Source of the DNA: Neocallimastix lanati (nom. inval.)
Taxonomy: Eukaryota; Neocallimastigomycota; Neocallimastigomycetes; Neocallimastigales; Neocallimastigaceae
Direction: 5' to 3'
Length of the DNA: 64,000 nucleotides
Assembly: GCA_016946835.1 (NCBI GenBank)
Contig: JACVTC010000011.1
Span: 1,616,001-1,680,000 of the forward strand
In this document: piece after piece, positions 19,549-33,795 of the stretch
Layout of the letters: each line of letters starts with the position of its first letter
How positions within the stretch are numbered: the stretch's first letter is position 1
Notes under the pieces: generated by a model
Database searches by the model: none
What the model saw: only the letters and a program-made list of their open reading frames with translations
What the model was told of the DNA's origin: nothing
Position numbers and translations under genes: made by a program

Positions 19549-20111
19549 TTAATTTCAACATATATTAGTAAATAAATAAAATAAAATTTAATGATATTCA
19601 TTTGAAAGCCTTTTAACTTCTATTAAAAGATCTTTTTAAAATTTTCATTGTTTTTATCATTATTATTTAATAATAATTTTATTATTATTATTTTTAAATA
19701 TTATTATCATTTTATTAACATTAATAATATTAACATAACTGTATTATTATTACTAGTTATTATTACTAATATATATTACATATTAATACTATATACTATA
19801 AAAATTTCAAAAAACTGAAAAAAAAATTATTATATCAGAAATTAAAGTATTAATTGATGAAATGAAATTTTTTATATATTAAAATGAATTTACATTTATT
19901 TATATAAATATATATTTATTTATTAATTTATTATTTATTTATTTATTTTTGATTACTACCATTTTTAATATAATTAAACTATCATTAATTTTAATGTTAT
20001 TAAAAATATTATATCAGTAAAAAATATATTTTAAAAAAAATATATATATAATATTTATATATATAAATATATTTTATTTAATTTTCAAGTTTTTTAATTT
20101 TTTATTATTAT

Positions 20112-20116
<5 letters not shown>

Positions 20117-20152
<36 letters not shown>
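20117..20152. repeat. (TA)n microsatellite
   Basis: Run of alternating T and A followed by a poly(T) tract. Confidence 0.95.
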
Positions 20153-20167
<15 letters not shown>

Positions 20168-20773
20168 AATTGCAATAAAATCAAAAATCTTAATATGAAA
20201 TATTTAAAAAAAATAACCATTTTTTTATCATCTTTTTTATAAAATAATTATAATTAATAAATTAAAAATTTAATGAACTAATAAAATGAAAAATTTTCCA
20301 ATATTTTTAATTTTAAAAATATATAAAAGATAAAGAGAATTTTCATTTATGTTTTAAATATATTATTGTCATATAAGATACAGAAAAAAAAAATTTTTTT
20401 TTCTTTCTCATGATCAACTCTAAATGCAAAAACATGACTATGGAAAAACTAAAAAAAAAAAAAAAAAAAAAAAAAAAAGATAAAAAAAAATTTTAGTAAA
20501 AATTATATATTAAAATATAATAAAATAGAGTTTAAAATTTATTAAAAATATTTTAAATGTTTAATGTGACTTATATTAATGTTAATCTTTATATGAAATA
20601 AAATAAAAAAAAAATGTTAAATGGTGTATTAGAAAATTTGCTTTTTACCAATAAAATATTTTATTTATTATACAGAAATGAACTTTTTTATTTATTAATT
20701 AATTAATTATTGTTCATAAAAATGTTTTTAATTATTTTTATTAGTATTATTTTATTATATTGCTTTTCTATTA

Positions 20774-20834
<61 letters not shown>
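20774..20834. repeat. (ATT)n microsatellite
   Basis: About 20 trinucleotide units. Confidence 0.95.
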
Positions 20835-20839
<5 letters not shown>

Positions 20840-23800
20840 TTCTACAATTGTTTTAATATTCATAGTGTTAATGTTATTATGAAATAATGAATTTAATTAT
20901 TTTTACTAAAAACTGAATAAAATTATATTTTTAAAAGAATAATATAACAATAATATCAGAAATCTGAAATACGAATTTAATAAAATGAATTTTTATACTT
21001 TATTTTGTTTATTTTTATATCGATATATTAACGTATTTTTTATTAAAAATAACTGTATAACTGTATTTATTAACTATTCATATATTTTTATTAAAAATTT
21101 GAATAAAAAGTTTAATGTTTTATAATAGTTTTTAATAATAAAAAATTTTTATACGATATTAAAGCAATAATCAATAATAATAATATAGTTGAAATTTATA
21201 TATTATAATAAAATAAAGTTAATAATAATAGAATTATAACAAAATTGTAATAATATAATATTAAAATAATAATAAAAAATTATAATAATATTGTTATTAT
21301 TGTTTTAATTTCAATAATAAAATATTTACTTTAATAAATGTATAAATTAATAAGCATAAAAATAAAATAAAATATGATATTCATTTGAAAGGATAATTAC
21401 ATCAGAAATTAAAGTATAAATTAATGGAATGAAATTTCTTCTGTATATTATTTATAAATTAAAATGAATATATATTTATTTATATAAATATATATTCATT
21501 TATTCATTTATTATTTATTTATTGTTAATATTATAAACTATTATTAATTTTGATGTTGTTAATATTATTATATCAGTAATAATAATAATACTTATATTAT
21601 TTAATATTAAAAAAATATTAATTTACTAAAATTTAATAAATTTTGATATTTATTTTTTTATTTTAATTTTATATTAAAATAAAATCAAAAAATATTAGTT
21701 TGAAATTAATAAGAAATAACCATTGTTTTTTGTTTTGCCATCTTTTCATCATATAAAATTAATTTATTCAATTTATAATTAATAATTAACTAATATAAAA
21801 AAAAAAAATAAAAAACTTCCAAATATTTCTAATTCTAAAAATATATAAAAGATTAGAGAGAATTTTCGTTTATGCTTTTGAATATTAAAAAGTTATACAG
21901 AAATAATTTTTTTTCATTTTTTTTTAAAGTTTTAGTCTTATTCCCATGACCAACACTAAATACAAAACCATAACTATAAGAAACCTAAAAAAAAAAAATG
22001 AAAAGTTTTTTTTTTCTTTTCTTGTTAGAAATTATTATTATCAATAGGTATATTATTATTTTTTTGATTTTAAAATATATATAAATATATATATATTTTA
22101 AAGTTTTATTAAATAATATTTTAGAGATTTGTTATTAATTACGTTAAATATCATATATATTAATTCATCATATTTATTAGCATATATACATAAAAAAAAT
22201 CTTATATCTAACATTATTTCTGTATTAATAATTTTTAAAAATTCATGATTGCTCTATTTAATATTAGTGATTTTGAGTTTGTATATAAAATTGTAATGAT
22301 TTTTAAAAGTATTTAATTATACATAATAGACTATAAAAAATTTTTTATATGTATTGAATGTGTCATAACATTATACTTAATAATGTATATACAATGTATA
22401 CATACATTTTTATGGTAGAACAAATCTTTAATTTTAATTATATTTTTATTTAATACATTAAGATGATAATGCATAATGAATGGAATAATTAACACTTATT
22501 AAATGTAATTAAAATCTTATATATAACAAAGTTTTTTAATTTTTTTTTTTTTAAAATTATTTTGTTACCAATTCTATCATTAAATATATAATTAATGAGT
22601 TTATTAATTCAATTTCAATATAAAAGGTGTTCATTTGATTATTAAGATATTTAAGTTTAAAGGAAAAATTAAATATACTATTATATAAAAAATAAAAATA
22701 TCAATTTTTAATTAATATTAATTTTAAAATATAAATAAATATATATATTTAAACTTTTTTTAAAAAAAAAAATAAAAAAGTAAAAAAAAAAATAAAAATA
22801 AAAATAAAAATGATAATAATTAAAATATTTTATATTTTATATTTTATAAAATACATAAATTTCATATAGATTAAGATATTTTAAATATTTTAATACGAAG
22901 TGCATTAAAATAAAAGATAAAAAAAAATTAATTGATAAATAAAATTGATAAAATACTTTATAATAAAAAACAAAATTTTATATTCAAATACAATAAAATA
23001 GAACTATTACATAGAATTATTTTTTATAAATTTAAAATATATATATATTTAAAAAAAAAAAAGTAAGAAAAATAAAAAATATATAATTTTAATCGATATA
23101 TAATATAATATTTATAATTATTTAAGATGAAATATTATCAGAAATACTAATACTTCTCTGATTGCGATTGATCTTTTTATTATATTATGATGTTTATAAT
23201 GATTAATCTGTATATATAAAATATTTATATTATTAATAAAATTTTTATTAAATTTTATATTTTTTTATATTTTTTTATATTAATTTTTTTTCTTTAAAGC
23301 TTTTTATTATTTTGAACATTATATTATATATAATGTTCAATGATAGTTAAAACAGAAAATATTAAACTTTTTCAATTAACTTTTTTTTTTTTTTTTTTTG
23401 TAATACTATATGTATCTAAATGATCCAATAATTATGATTAGTAATTACGGATATAATATAAAATTTAATTACAATTTAAACATATCATTCATTTTATTAA
23501 TATTCTCAATTTGTATTATTATTATTTATAATAGGTGAATATTAATAATAGAAAAATAATTATACAATTTTCTATTATTAATAATTAATATATAAATATT
23601 AGTATTGTAAATATTGTTATTATTGAAATTTTATAGTATGAGATTATTTTATAAAAAGCGTTTTTATTTTAAAATTTAATATTAATTTAGAAATATATTC
23701 CTAACTTATAAAATCATTACATTTATTAAAATAACATTATTAATAAATTGATTTATTTCTAAAATTAATAACAAAAATAATAATTAATATTAAAATAATT

Positions 23801-26800
23801 TTTCTTTGATTTCGAAGTTTGAAAAAAAAAAAATAATAAAGTATGAAACCTTTTTTATTTATTCAATTTTTTAAATTTTTTCCAAAATTTTTTTTTATTT
23901 TTTTTTTTTTATATTTAATGAAATTAATATTTTAAATTATTTCGAATGTTCTAAATATTATATAGAAAAATATTGAGAGCTTTTTTTGTAAAAAAATGGT
24001 CTAGCAATTAAAATTTTTGGTGTAGTATTAAAAAAAAAATTTTTTTTTATATGATAATTATTTATTTACATAATATCGATAATAATTAACTAAATATAAC
24101 TAATGATTTTTGTTATTAATCTTTTACTATATCAATTATGAAAATTAAATAATTTATAATACTGATTTGTATCAATTATTATTAATGTATTAAAATATTT
24201 ATTTGTTTTTGTGTTAAATTTTATTAATTATTAATAACGTATTAAAATATATATTTGTGTAAAATAAAATTAAATAAATTATAATTTAATTTCACTTCTA
24301 ATACTAAAAATCATAAATTAATTTTTATAAAACTATTTGTGGTTTAAATAATTGGTACAATTGGTTATAGAATTATATGATTATATGACAATACATTTTT
24401 ATTTCATTAAAAATTTTAATGGATTCATTTATTTATTTTTATGTTTTTTATTATTTTTTTTTTTAGTTTTAATTTTTTATCTTTTATTTTAAAAAGGAAA
24501 TATAATTTTAATGAATTTGTATAGAATCTTTTTAATTTATTTATATTTTAAAGTATGACGCTATATTACTCAGGGAAACTTTTGTAAAGAGAAAAAAGAT
24601 TTCAAAAAAAAAAAAAAAAAGAGTATACAAGAATTTATTTCTGTATAAGTAATAATTAAAATATATATATATATATTTGTATAAATATTAAGTAATAATT
24701 AGCAAAACCAACATCGTACATAGTACATTGATAAAAAATTAATAATTGTAATTAATTAAAATGAATTAGTAACAAGTTATAATTTAAAAATAATTGTAAA
24801 ATCTAAAAACTAAAAACTAAAAAAAAAAAAAAAAAAAATAATTAAATAGTATAAAATACTGATATTCTTAAATGTAATTATCGATTTATATTTTTCATAA
24901 TTAAAACCAAGTTTATTAGTTTTATTCGTTTCTTTTTCCTAATTTGAAAATTGGAACTTTTAATACATAATTTATATATTTCATTCATAAACTATATATA
25001 GATATATAAAGGAAAAAATTATAATAACGGATTGTTATAATTTTATTAAAGTTTAAATCTCACTTTTATTTTTTTTTTATTTTTATATGCAAAACTTATA
25101 TAATTAATAAAAGATATTGTCTTAAAAATATGGTAAATTGCATTACTTAATTGATAATCTATTTATAGAAATATTATAATAATATAAATTAATTAATAAT
25201 ATATTGTAATTTTATTAATAATGAATATTATCATTAATAAAGTTTATAATATTATAGTTTTTTTTTTAATAATTATTATAATTATTGGTTTCAAATATAT
25301 GTTTATTTTTAATAAAATTAATATTCAAACTTTTATAATATTATTGTTATTGATTATATTATAAATACTATTATTATTTATTTAATTTATTAATCACTTA
25401 ATATAAGATAAAATACTTTTTTTTTATTTTAGTTTTATAAATTACTCGTAATTTATAGGATCAAATTTTAAATATTTAAATAAATAAAATGTTAATCTTT
25501 ATTTTTCATTTTTTTTGTTATATATTAGTAATATATATTGATTTAAAATGATTGAATTTATTAATACATTACTAATTTTTAAACTTAGGAAAGTTAAAAA
25601 AATTTTTTTTTAGAAATATTTAATATGAATAAAATTGGTTAAATTAAATTAAAAAAAAATTAAATTTAAAATAAAAAAAAAAATAAAGAATTATTTTAAA
25701 TAATTCCAAAAAGATTTTTTAATATATAATATATATATGTTTAAAGTATATAAATATATATTATAGTAAATATAATATATTACGTAATATATAAGATAAT
25801 ATATTGTAATAAATTTATCAAAATTTCATAAAAAAAAAAACAAGTATCCATATATAAATACAAATTAATTTTTATATAATAAATCCTATTTCTGTAGTTT
25901 AATAATTAATAAAGTTTTAATATATTTATAACTTTGCTTTTAATTTTATGAAATAAAAAAAAAAGTTTACTTTTATGGCATTAATTAAATTTTTTTGTCG
26001 CATTTTATTTAACAATGGATAATTTTTATTTATATATATTAATTTATTAATTATTAATAATATTTTTTAAAACATATTTGACTTTAAAATATTTTATTAA
26101 TGTGAATATGAAATTTACACTAAAGGAAAGGTAGAGATTATATTGAGTAAAAAAAACACATATATAGTTTTTTTATTATATATATTTTATTTAATGAATT
26201 AAGAAATGATTATCATATATTTTTTTTAAATAAATAACCATTGAAAGAGATTAAAGACTAGTAATATATTATAATATATTATAATTATAAAGAGAAAAAT
26301 AATAAATATATATATGAATTTAATTAATTATTATTATAACTTTTTTTTGTAACTAAAATTTTATTATATAATAATTATATAATTCTTAAGCTTATGTTTA
26401 TTTATTGTAGTTACCTGATAATAATATTTTTTAAAATTAACGAAATTGTAATAATTTAATTATTTATTATTTAATTATTTATATTTGTATTTGTATTTGT
26501 TTAGATATTTTATATTTTCATTTCTACTTTATGATATATAATTTTTTTTTTATTTCATGATAATATAAAAAGTATTCGTAGAATTGAAAATGAAATTATT
26601 TTCAAAGAAATATTTTTCTAAATTTATCCTTTATTTTTATTTTTAGTTACAACTAAAAAAGATTATTAATATATAATGAATGAATATTATAATTCATAAT
26701 AATTTATGATAAAATATATAGAATTTCTTGTATAAAAATAATAACTATTATAAAGTTCCATTAAATAATTTAAGCTTTTTTTTTTTATTTTTTTTTTTTA

Positions 26801-28891
26801 TTTTTATCTTTTTATTTTATTTTATTTTATTGTATTTTTTAATTTAAATAGTCATTATTTAATTATTCGTTTATTCATTGATATGTATCTATCAATAGAA
26901 AATTAAATGGCTCATACCAATCTTAAATAAAAAATTTTTTTTTATTTAAATTTATCATAATTATATTAATTATCATTATTTATAAATAATATAATTATTG
27001 ATTTTTTTAATATTTCTTTGTATATAAATATATTTTTTTGATATTTTTTAATAATTTTTTTTTATAAATATCAATTTTAATATATATTTATATATATATA
27101 TGTTATATATAATTTTTTTTTCTTTTTTGTTTAAATTATACAATCACACAATTTTTAAATTTATTATTAAATGATTAAATGCTAAAATTATCAGAAATTT
27201 TATAGAATTTATGGTTCATTGTGTAATTTTCATATTTGAACCCTTTTTTTTATCATTTTTTTTATATTAAAAAATTTTTTTTGCAGAAAAAATACAGAAA
27301 TTATTAATAGGATACAAAATTAATAATTGAATAAAATTAAAGAATTAATGAAAAATTAATTATAAATACTAATTAATATGATTAATTGTTAATCTAATTT
27401 TGTATTAAAGATTGTTTCATTTTTATAATAAATAAATAATAAATGATATAAGATCGGTTAAATATAAAAATTATAACAACAAAAAGAATAATGTAAAATA
27501 AATAATCTTATACTATATAACTTTTTTTTTTACAATAATATTATATACATTAATAAATATAAAATAATAAAACCTAATCCATAATGCATTATAAAATGAT
27601 ATTGCATATAAACTTTAAAAATGTTAAAATTGTAAAATATATATCAAAAAGTTTTTTTTTATGAATAATAATAAATTAAATAATAAATTATATATTTTTA
27701 TTATATAATTTATTATTGTTTTTTATTAATATTTTTATTTATTATGTATTAATAATATTAATTAATTATTATTAAATAATATTAATATTATTTATGATTA
27801 ATTTTAATAATACTAATGTTATTAATTAATTAATTAATTATTCGTATTAAATAATATTATTTAATTTTAATATATTTTTTTTATCAACTATTATTTATCT
27901 TTAATTATCTATTATTTTCATACATATGTATTTTAAAAATATATTTAAATTGTATTAATTATGTATATTATATGTAATATATATTTTAATATTAGATTAT
28001 TTATAATAAATACATAAATACAGAAAATAAATGTATTATATTGTATTTTTTTTGATACAATAATAAAATGTATGTAATAAAAAAGAAAAAATTATGTATT
28101 TGAATTTTATTTTTTTTAATTGTATTAATATAATGACTATATAATTATATTTAAATATTTATTAATATATATGTCAATATCTTAAAAAAATTTTTTTAAC
28201 TTGAAATTTTGTTAAAAATAAAGTTCAATAAAGTTTAATTAGTTTTTTTTAATTTAATTTAATCTCGTATCTTTTATTAAAATGAATATAAATATATTAT
28301 AAAATATATTATAATATATATAAAATTCAAAAAATAATTTAAACACTAATATAAAATAATATAAGATAATATATTATAATATTTAGAATTAAAAAAGAAA
28401 TTATATTTGTAACTCTTAATTTATTTAAATAGAAATCAATAATAAAAGAACTTTTATTTTAAATATTTTTTAAATCTGCTATATTGATAATATATTTAAA
28501 GCAATATATTAATATGAAATGTAATATATTAAAATGTAAAGGTTTCAACCTTTTTATTATTATTATTATTTTTTTTTTTTTTAATTTTTTATTTGTTAAA
28601 TTGTAATTTTATTAAGAAAAATTTTTAAATTGAAATTTTATATAAAAAGTCAATTTGTTTCTTTCAAAGTTTTAATTTTTTTTATCTAATAGGTTGTTTT
28701 ATTTTTATACTTTATTTTTTATTTTATTATTTTTTTATTTATTTATTTTGTTAATTTAAGAAAAATAAAATAATGTTAAAGTCATATATTATTTAAATAA
28801 ATAGTATTGACTTAATATTTTTATTTTTATTTGAAGGGAGTAGAGGAGAAAAATAATAAGGGAATTTTTTATTTTATCTATATACACATAA

Positions 28892-28928
<37 letters not shown>

Positions 28929-29796
28929 AAAAAAAAAAAAATTAAAAAAGTATAAATTAAAAAAAGAAAACTAAAAGAAAAAAGTAAAAAGAAATAATAA
29001 AATAAATTATTAAATACTCTATATTATTACAAACAATATTAATATATGAAAAGAAAAATAACAATAAATTAATTAATTAATTAAAAAAAAAAAAAAGAGC
29101 AAAAAATAGTTATAACAAATAATACCCATATAAACATTATATTCAATCATACATAAACATTTTTATAATATAAATAAATATATATACCAATAATAAATTT
29201 GTAATATAAAATATAAATATATTTATTTGTTTTTTTTTGTTCGATTTATAAAATTTAGAAAAATCCTTTTTTTTTATTAATTTCGATATTAATTTCTTTT
29301 AAAGAATAATTAATATTATTAAGCATAAAAGAGTATAATCAAACATAAATACATAAATATTATTTATGAAAAAAAAAATAAGAAAATATAAAAAAATTAA
29401 AATATAAAAACGTATATATATAAAAGAAAATACCCTAATTTAAAAAAAATAGTAAATTTGTTATTTTTAAATGATATATAAAAGAAACATTTAATATAAT
29501 AAATTTTAATAATTTGTGTATATAAGAGGGAAAATATATTCAAAACCAATAGTTTTTTAAGTAAAAAAACTTTTTTTATATAAAAAACAAAAGAAAAAAA
29601 TAAAGAAAATATAATAATTTGAAAAAATAAAAGAAATTTAAACAAAAAATTATTAAATTTTTTTATCATTCAGAGAAAAATAATAATAATAAAAAAACCC
29701 TAAAAAAGAAATAAAAAAGAAATATTTAAAGATTTTTATTTTAAAAAATAATATATTTTGGAAGTGAAAAAAAAAAGAATTTCTATCTCTCTTCAA

Positions 29797-32142
29797 ATGT
29801 CTAGCCCAAAATACATGGATATTAAAGTCAATTCATTTAATTGTGAATCTCCAAATCATACTCCAACAAAATCATATTTTGCCAGTGCTTACCAAGTACT
29901 CTCAAGTTCTCCAAATGCTTTAAATAAGATGAACTTAAATTCTTATGCAATTTCTCAAGTGAAAAAAAATAATCCTTTAGTTAAATTGATGGATTCTGAT
30001 ACCGTTCAAAATACTTACAGTAACACAAATAAAAATGCTAAAGTTTGTGCTAATAAAGATGAAATTAATATTGTTAAGAATATTAACAATAATACTAATA
30101 TAAAAGATGTATTAAATAACATCAATATTATGAATAAAAATTTTAACTTTAACAATGAATCAGCATTACAAGAAAAAATAATAAATGCTAAATGTAATAT
30201 TAACAAAAATTCTGTTGATAATTCGTTTATTGATATTAAATCTATTAAGGATAGTACAAATTCTACAGTTAATAATGGTAATAACCAGGATTCTTCTGAT
30301 TTTTTTTCAAAAAAATCTATAAAAGGTCTTTTTGAAAATAAAACTAGTGATAAGAATCTATCACAACTTTCATATCAACTTTCGAAGACTTCATTAAATT
30401 ATGCTAACAAAAATGAAATAAACAAGGATGAAAAAGGTGAAATAAAATTAAATTTTAACAAGCCGTTAGAAACTGAAGCTATTGCAGATATTGTATTCAA
30501 AAAACAAGAAGTTCATGAAGTTGAAAAAATGCATGGAAATGCAAAGTCCAATGAAAAGGTGGAACTTCAAAAGTCTCTATATTCTTGCCAATTATCTTTA
30601 TCTCCAAAAGAAAAGATAATTGAAAGTTCATTAAATAATGCTTCAATGAATATTAATATTTCTGGTAAAAAGTCATCTCTTACTAAGGAAGATTTTGAAT
30701 CTACAAAGGTTATTAAAGAAAATGCAAGAAAAATGTTATTAGCCAATGGACCACATAAGCCAGTTACAGCTAGAAAATCAAGAAGTGTTAAGTTCAGTGG
30801 TGAAAATGAAGAATGTCCTTTTAGAAAATTTGAAGCACCAGTTTCTGTTACTACTTCTCCAATCTTTTTAGTAAATTCTACAATTAAACCATTTTTAGAA
30901 ACTAGATGTAACTTAACAACTTTTTCTGAGTTCAAACAACGTATGATTATTAAGAAACCAATCTTAATTGAAAAAGCTGGTTTATTAATTGAAGAAAGTG
31001 AAAAGACCAATGGTCATCTTGCTAATTTTATTAAGAATGCTGATGTCAAGAAAGAGCATGGTGTCTTTAAGTCAAGACCAAGTCATGTTACGTATGGTCC
31101 ATCAGCTTCTTATTCATTATTTTCTAACATGGAAAAGGATAAGATTAGAGTTGTTATTCAAGTTCAAAATTTAGCTTATCAAAAAGAAATTTATGTCAGA
31201 TATACTTTTAATAACTGGTTAACAAGTAAAGATGTTCAAGCTACCTACTTGAATTCTCTTAATGTAACAAGTTATATTAGTAAAAAATTCCATGAATCAA
31301 CCTCAATTAATTCAAATGCATCCAGTCAAGAAAGAAATTCTACTGGTATAGACGATTCAGAATCAAAGGTTATTAGTAAATCAGTTGATCGTTTTGTAGC
31401 GGATATTGAAATACCTTCATATATTATGGATTTCATGAATTATGATAATAATTTCTTTAATCATAATGGTCATTTTAATACGACCTCTGGTGAATTTGAA
31501 GATGATCTTTTCTTAAAAGATAGACGTAGATATAGTCAAAGTCTTGGTGAAGAATGGGATAATGATATTATTAATAAATGTACTCTTAAATTTGCAGCTT
31601 TCTATCGTGTAAATGATCAAGAGTATTGGGAAAATAATAATAATTTAAATTATACTATTGATATTAGTCGTGTTCTCTATATTCCAACTAAGAAGGTTTA
31701 TGTTCGTTCAAGAACTCCAGAAATTATAAAATCCAGAATGGTAAACTTTACTAACGCATTTTATAATGAAGTAAAATCAGAGAAGGAATTTGAATTAAAA
31801 TCTATATTGAAAACTGAAGATAGAGGTAACGTAAATCATTCTAAATTACAAAATCAAGAAAAGGCTGATCGTCAATCTAAAATTGAAAGTAAGATATTAG
31901 CTAAATGTGAACTACGTGAAAAATGTATTCGTGAAACAATTCAAAAGGAACTTTCAGGAAGTACTTTCTTTAAACAAATGGGAATTAATCCTACAATACT
32001 TAATACAATTATTAATTCAAATCGTGTTAGTACTAGGAATAATATTATTAAAATGATTATGTATTATCAAAGGAAAGCTGGCATTACAAACCCAATAATA
32101 CCAATAGAAAAAGAAACTTCAATAAAAGTTGAAGGAAAATAA
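29797..32142 (+). CDS. CBM21 / PP1 glycogen-targeting regulatory subunit (GAC1-like)
   Basis: 781 residues from the first ATG (29797); the frame is open a little further up but without ATG. The N-terminal ~320 residues are Asn/Ser/Lys-rich and look disordered. At residues 329-333 RSVKF fits the RVxF motif that docks protein phosphatase 1. At about 449-625 lies a CBM21-type starch/glycogen-binding domain: VVIQVQNLAYQKEIYVRYTF then NWLTS, later KFAAFYRVNDQEYWENNNNLNYT, with a long insert (~80 residues, acidic and Ser-rich) between strands. RVxF followed by CBM21 is the layout of Gac1/Pig-type and PPP1R3 proteins that bring PP1 to glycogen and activate glycogen synthase. A basic helical C-terminus follows. 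No introns. It stands alone, with AT-rich DNA on both sides. Confidence 0.85.
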   Translation: MSSPKYMDIKVNSFNCESPNHTPTKSYFASAYQVLSSSPNALNKMNLNSYAISQVKKNNPLVKLMDSDTVQNTYSNTNKNAKVCANKDEINIVKNINNNTNIKDVLNNINIMNKNFNFNNESALQEKIINAKCNINKNSVDNSFIDIKSIKDSTNSTVNNGNNQDSSDFFSKKSIKGLFENKTSDKNLSQLSYQLSKTSLNYANKNEINKDEKGEIKLNFNKPLETEAIADIVFKKQEVHEVEKMHGNAKSNEKVELQKSLYSCQLSLSPKEKIIESSLNNASMNINISGKKSSLTKEDFESTKVIKENARKMLLANGPHKPVTARKSRSVKFSGENEECPFRKFEAPVSVTTSPIFLVNSTIKPFLETRCNLTTFSEFKQRMIIKKPILIEKAGLLIEESEKTNGHLANFIKNADVKKEHGVFKSRPSHVTYGPSASYSLFSNMEKDKIRVVIQVQNLAYQKEIYVRYTFNNWLTSKDVQATYLNSLNVTSYISKKFHESTSINSNASSQERNSTGIDDSESKVISKSVDRFVADIEIPSYIMDFMNYDNNFFNHNGHFNTTSGEFEDDLFLKDRRRYSQSLGEEWDNDIINKCTLKFAAFYRVNDQEYWENNNNLNYTIDISRVLYIPTKKVYVRSRTPEIIKSRMVNFTNAFYNEVKSEKEFELKSILKTEDRGNVNHSKLQNQEKADRQSKIESKILAKCELREKCIRETIQKELSGSTFFKQMGINPTILNTIINSNRVSTRNNIIKMIMYYQRKAGITNPIIPIEKETSIKVEGK

Positions 32143-32810
32143 ATGAAGATTAATTTTTTTTTTTTTTTTTAACTTTTTTTATTAAAAAAAAAAAAAAAGA
32201 TAAAAGGAAAGAAAATGATAATTAATCTTCAAATTTTTTTATACAAGTAAAATTTTTAAAATAAAACAAAAGAAAGGGAAAAAAAGAAAAAAAAATATAA
32301 GGAAAATTATTTAGAAGGGGTAAAAAAAAAAAAAAAAATTAATCTTTTTTTTTTTTTTTTTTTTTGAAAAGAGTTATTTTTTTTCTTTTAAATAAATTTA
32401 TGATAGTATATTTTTTTCCTTTTTAATTATATTTAATTAGTATAATGTTTTTTTTTTCTTTTTCTTTCTTTCTATCTTTTTTTTTTTTTTATTATTAAGG
32501 GGATAAGATAAATATATATATATTATAATTTTATTTATATTATATTTTTCTTTAATAATTTATACATATATATATATATATAAAAGAAGAAAAAAAAGAG
32601 AAGAGAAAAAGAAAAGAAAAAGAAAGATTTATATAATATAAAATTTTATAGATATAAAAAAAAGAGAGAAAAAAAAATTTTATTTAATAAAAATAGTTCT
32701 AGTAATATTAAATAAAATTAATTAAAATATTGCAAAATATATTTAAAAAATGGTTTTTTCTTTTTTCTTTTTTTTTTTTTTTGTAACTAAAACAAAAAAA
32801 CAAAATAACC

Positions 32811-32841
<31 letters not shown>

Positions 32842-33640
32842 GTATTAAATAGCTAAAATTTGGTTAAATTTTATGAAAATAGTTAAATAGAAACAAATTT
32901 AACAAAAAGAAAAGCCTATATATGTATATTATATAATAGGATCACTAAAACAGATACAAAAACAAGAAAAAGAAAGAAAGAAAAAGAAGATAAAATTTAT
33001 TATATAAATCATTTTGATCTTTTAGATTGGTCTTTACTTTTATTTAGTAAAAAAAGGAAATTTTAAAAGACCAAGCTATGTTTATTTATTTATTTTATAA
33101 TTAAAAAAAAAAAAAAAAAAATAGAAAATTTTTGTTTTATATTAATTTATAAATATAATAGAATAAAGAGAATGATATTATATTTATTAACTTTTTTTTT
33201 TTTTTTTTTTTTTTTTTATTTTTATTATTATAATTATTATTATAATTATTTACCTTTTTTTTTAAAAAAAAAAAAGCCTTCCCAACCCCGAAAATTTCAT
33301 TAATATATATATATATAAATAAAAAGTGGAGTATTAGTTATTCAAAATCTTTATTTTATTTATTTTTTTTTTGTATAAAAAAAAAAAAAAAAAAAAAAAA
33401 AAATAAAAAATACATAAAGAGAAAATATATAAAAGTATTAATTTTTTTTTTTGAAATTTATATATTTATGTTATAAACATTGTTAAAATTAAGTTATGAT
33501 ATTTATTATTGTATTACTGTTGTTATTATCAAATTTTTATTTTTATTTTTATTTTTTTTTTTTTGATTAGATTGGTATTATATTTTTCATTATATCTGAT
33601 TTAAATTATAAAATGGATTGGGATGTTTTAATTATTTAAT
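32143..33640. other. AT-rich 3' UTR and intergenic DNA
   Basis: Many A and T homopolymers of 15-25 bases; no gene or repeat family recognised. Confidence 0.6.
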
Positions 33641-33795
33641 AACCAAGTTATTTCTGGTGATTATTCTAAAACGTTATTTCTCATTGGATCTTTGCCTGCA
33701 AAGAATTGGAAAATTACAGAAATAAATCTTTACCTTTTCTAGATTTTAAACAAAGTTTTCTTTATAGTAATATTTATTCACCGTCTACTCAGTTT
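33641..33795 (+). pseudogene. LINE fragments left of the nested insertion
   Basis: 33690-33750 is nearly the same as 37898-37955 (the zinc-finger region near the end of LINE ORF2), for example GGATCTTTGCC and AAAGAATTGGAAAATTACAG. The following bases up to 33795 continue without the insertion into 34752, so they are the left flank or start of LINE B. A LINE 3'-region fragment immediately left of a LINE 5' region suggests a rearranged copy. Confidence 0.5.
33783..33795 (+). repeat. 13-bp target duplication, left (LINE A)
   Basis: GTCTACTCAGTTT, identical to 34739-34751. Confidence 0.9.

Larger units (their letters stand above)
19584..22010 (+). repeat. Diverged direct repeat, offset about 1.5 kb
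   Basis: Motifs recur in the same order at 19584-20470 and 21360-22010: GATATTCATTTGAAAG; ATCAGAAATTAAAGTAT; GAATTTACATTTATTTAT or its AATATATATTTATTTAT variant; AATAAAATCAAAAA followed by AATAACCAT; AAAAATATATAAAAGAT followed by GAGAATTTTC; CATGA-CAACTCTAAATGCAAAA or its variant. A weaker partial copy lies near 20955-21000. Function unknown; possibly an old non-coding or transposon unit. Confidence 0.65.

Noticed and set aside
29397-29669. Minus-strand 90-codon hydrophobic frame
   Set aside because: Poly-A/T DNA upstream of the PP1 subunit gene gives Phe/Ile/Lys text with no recognisable domain.
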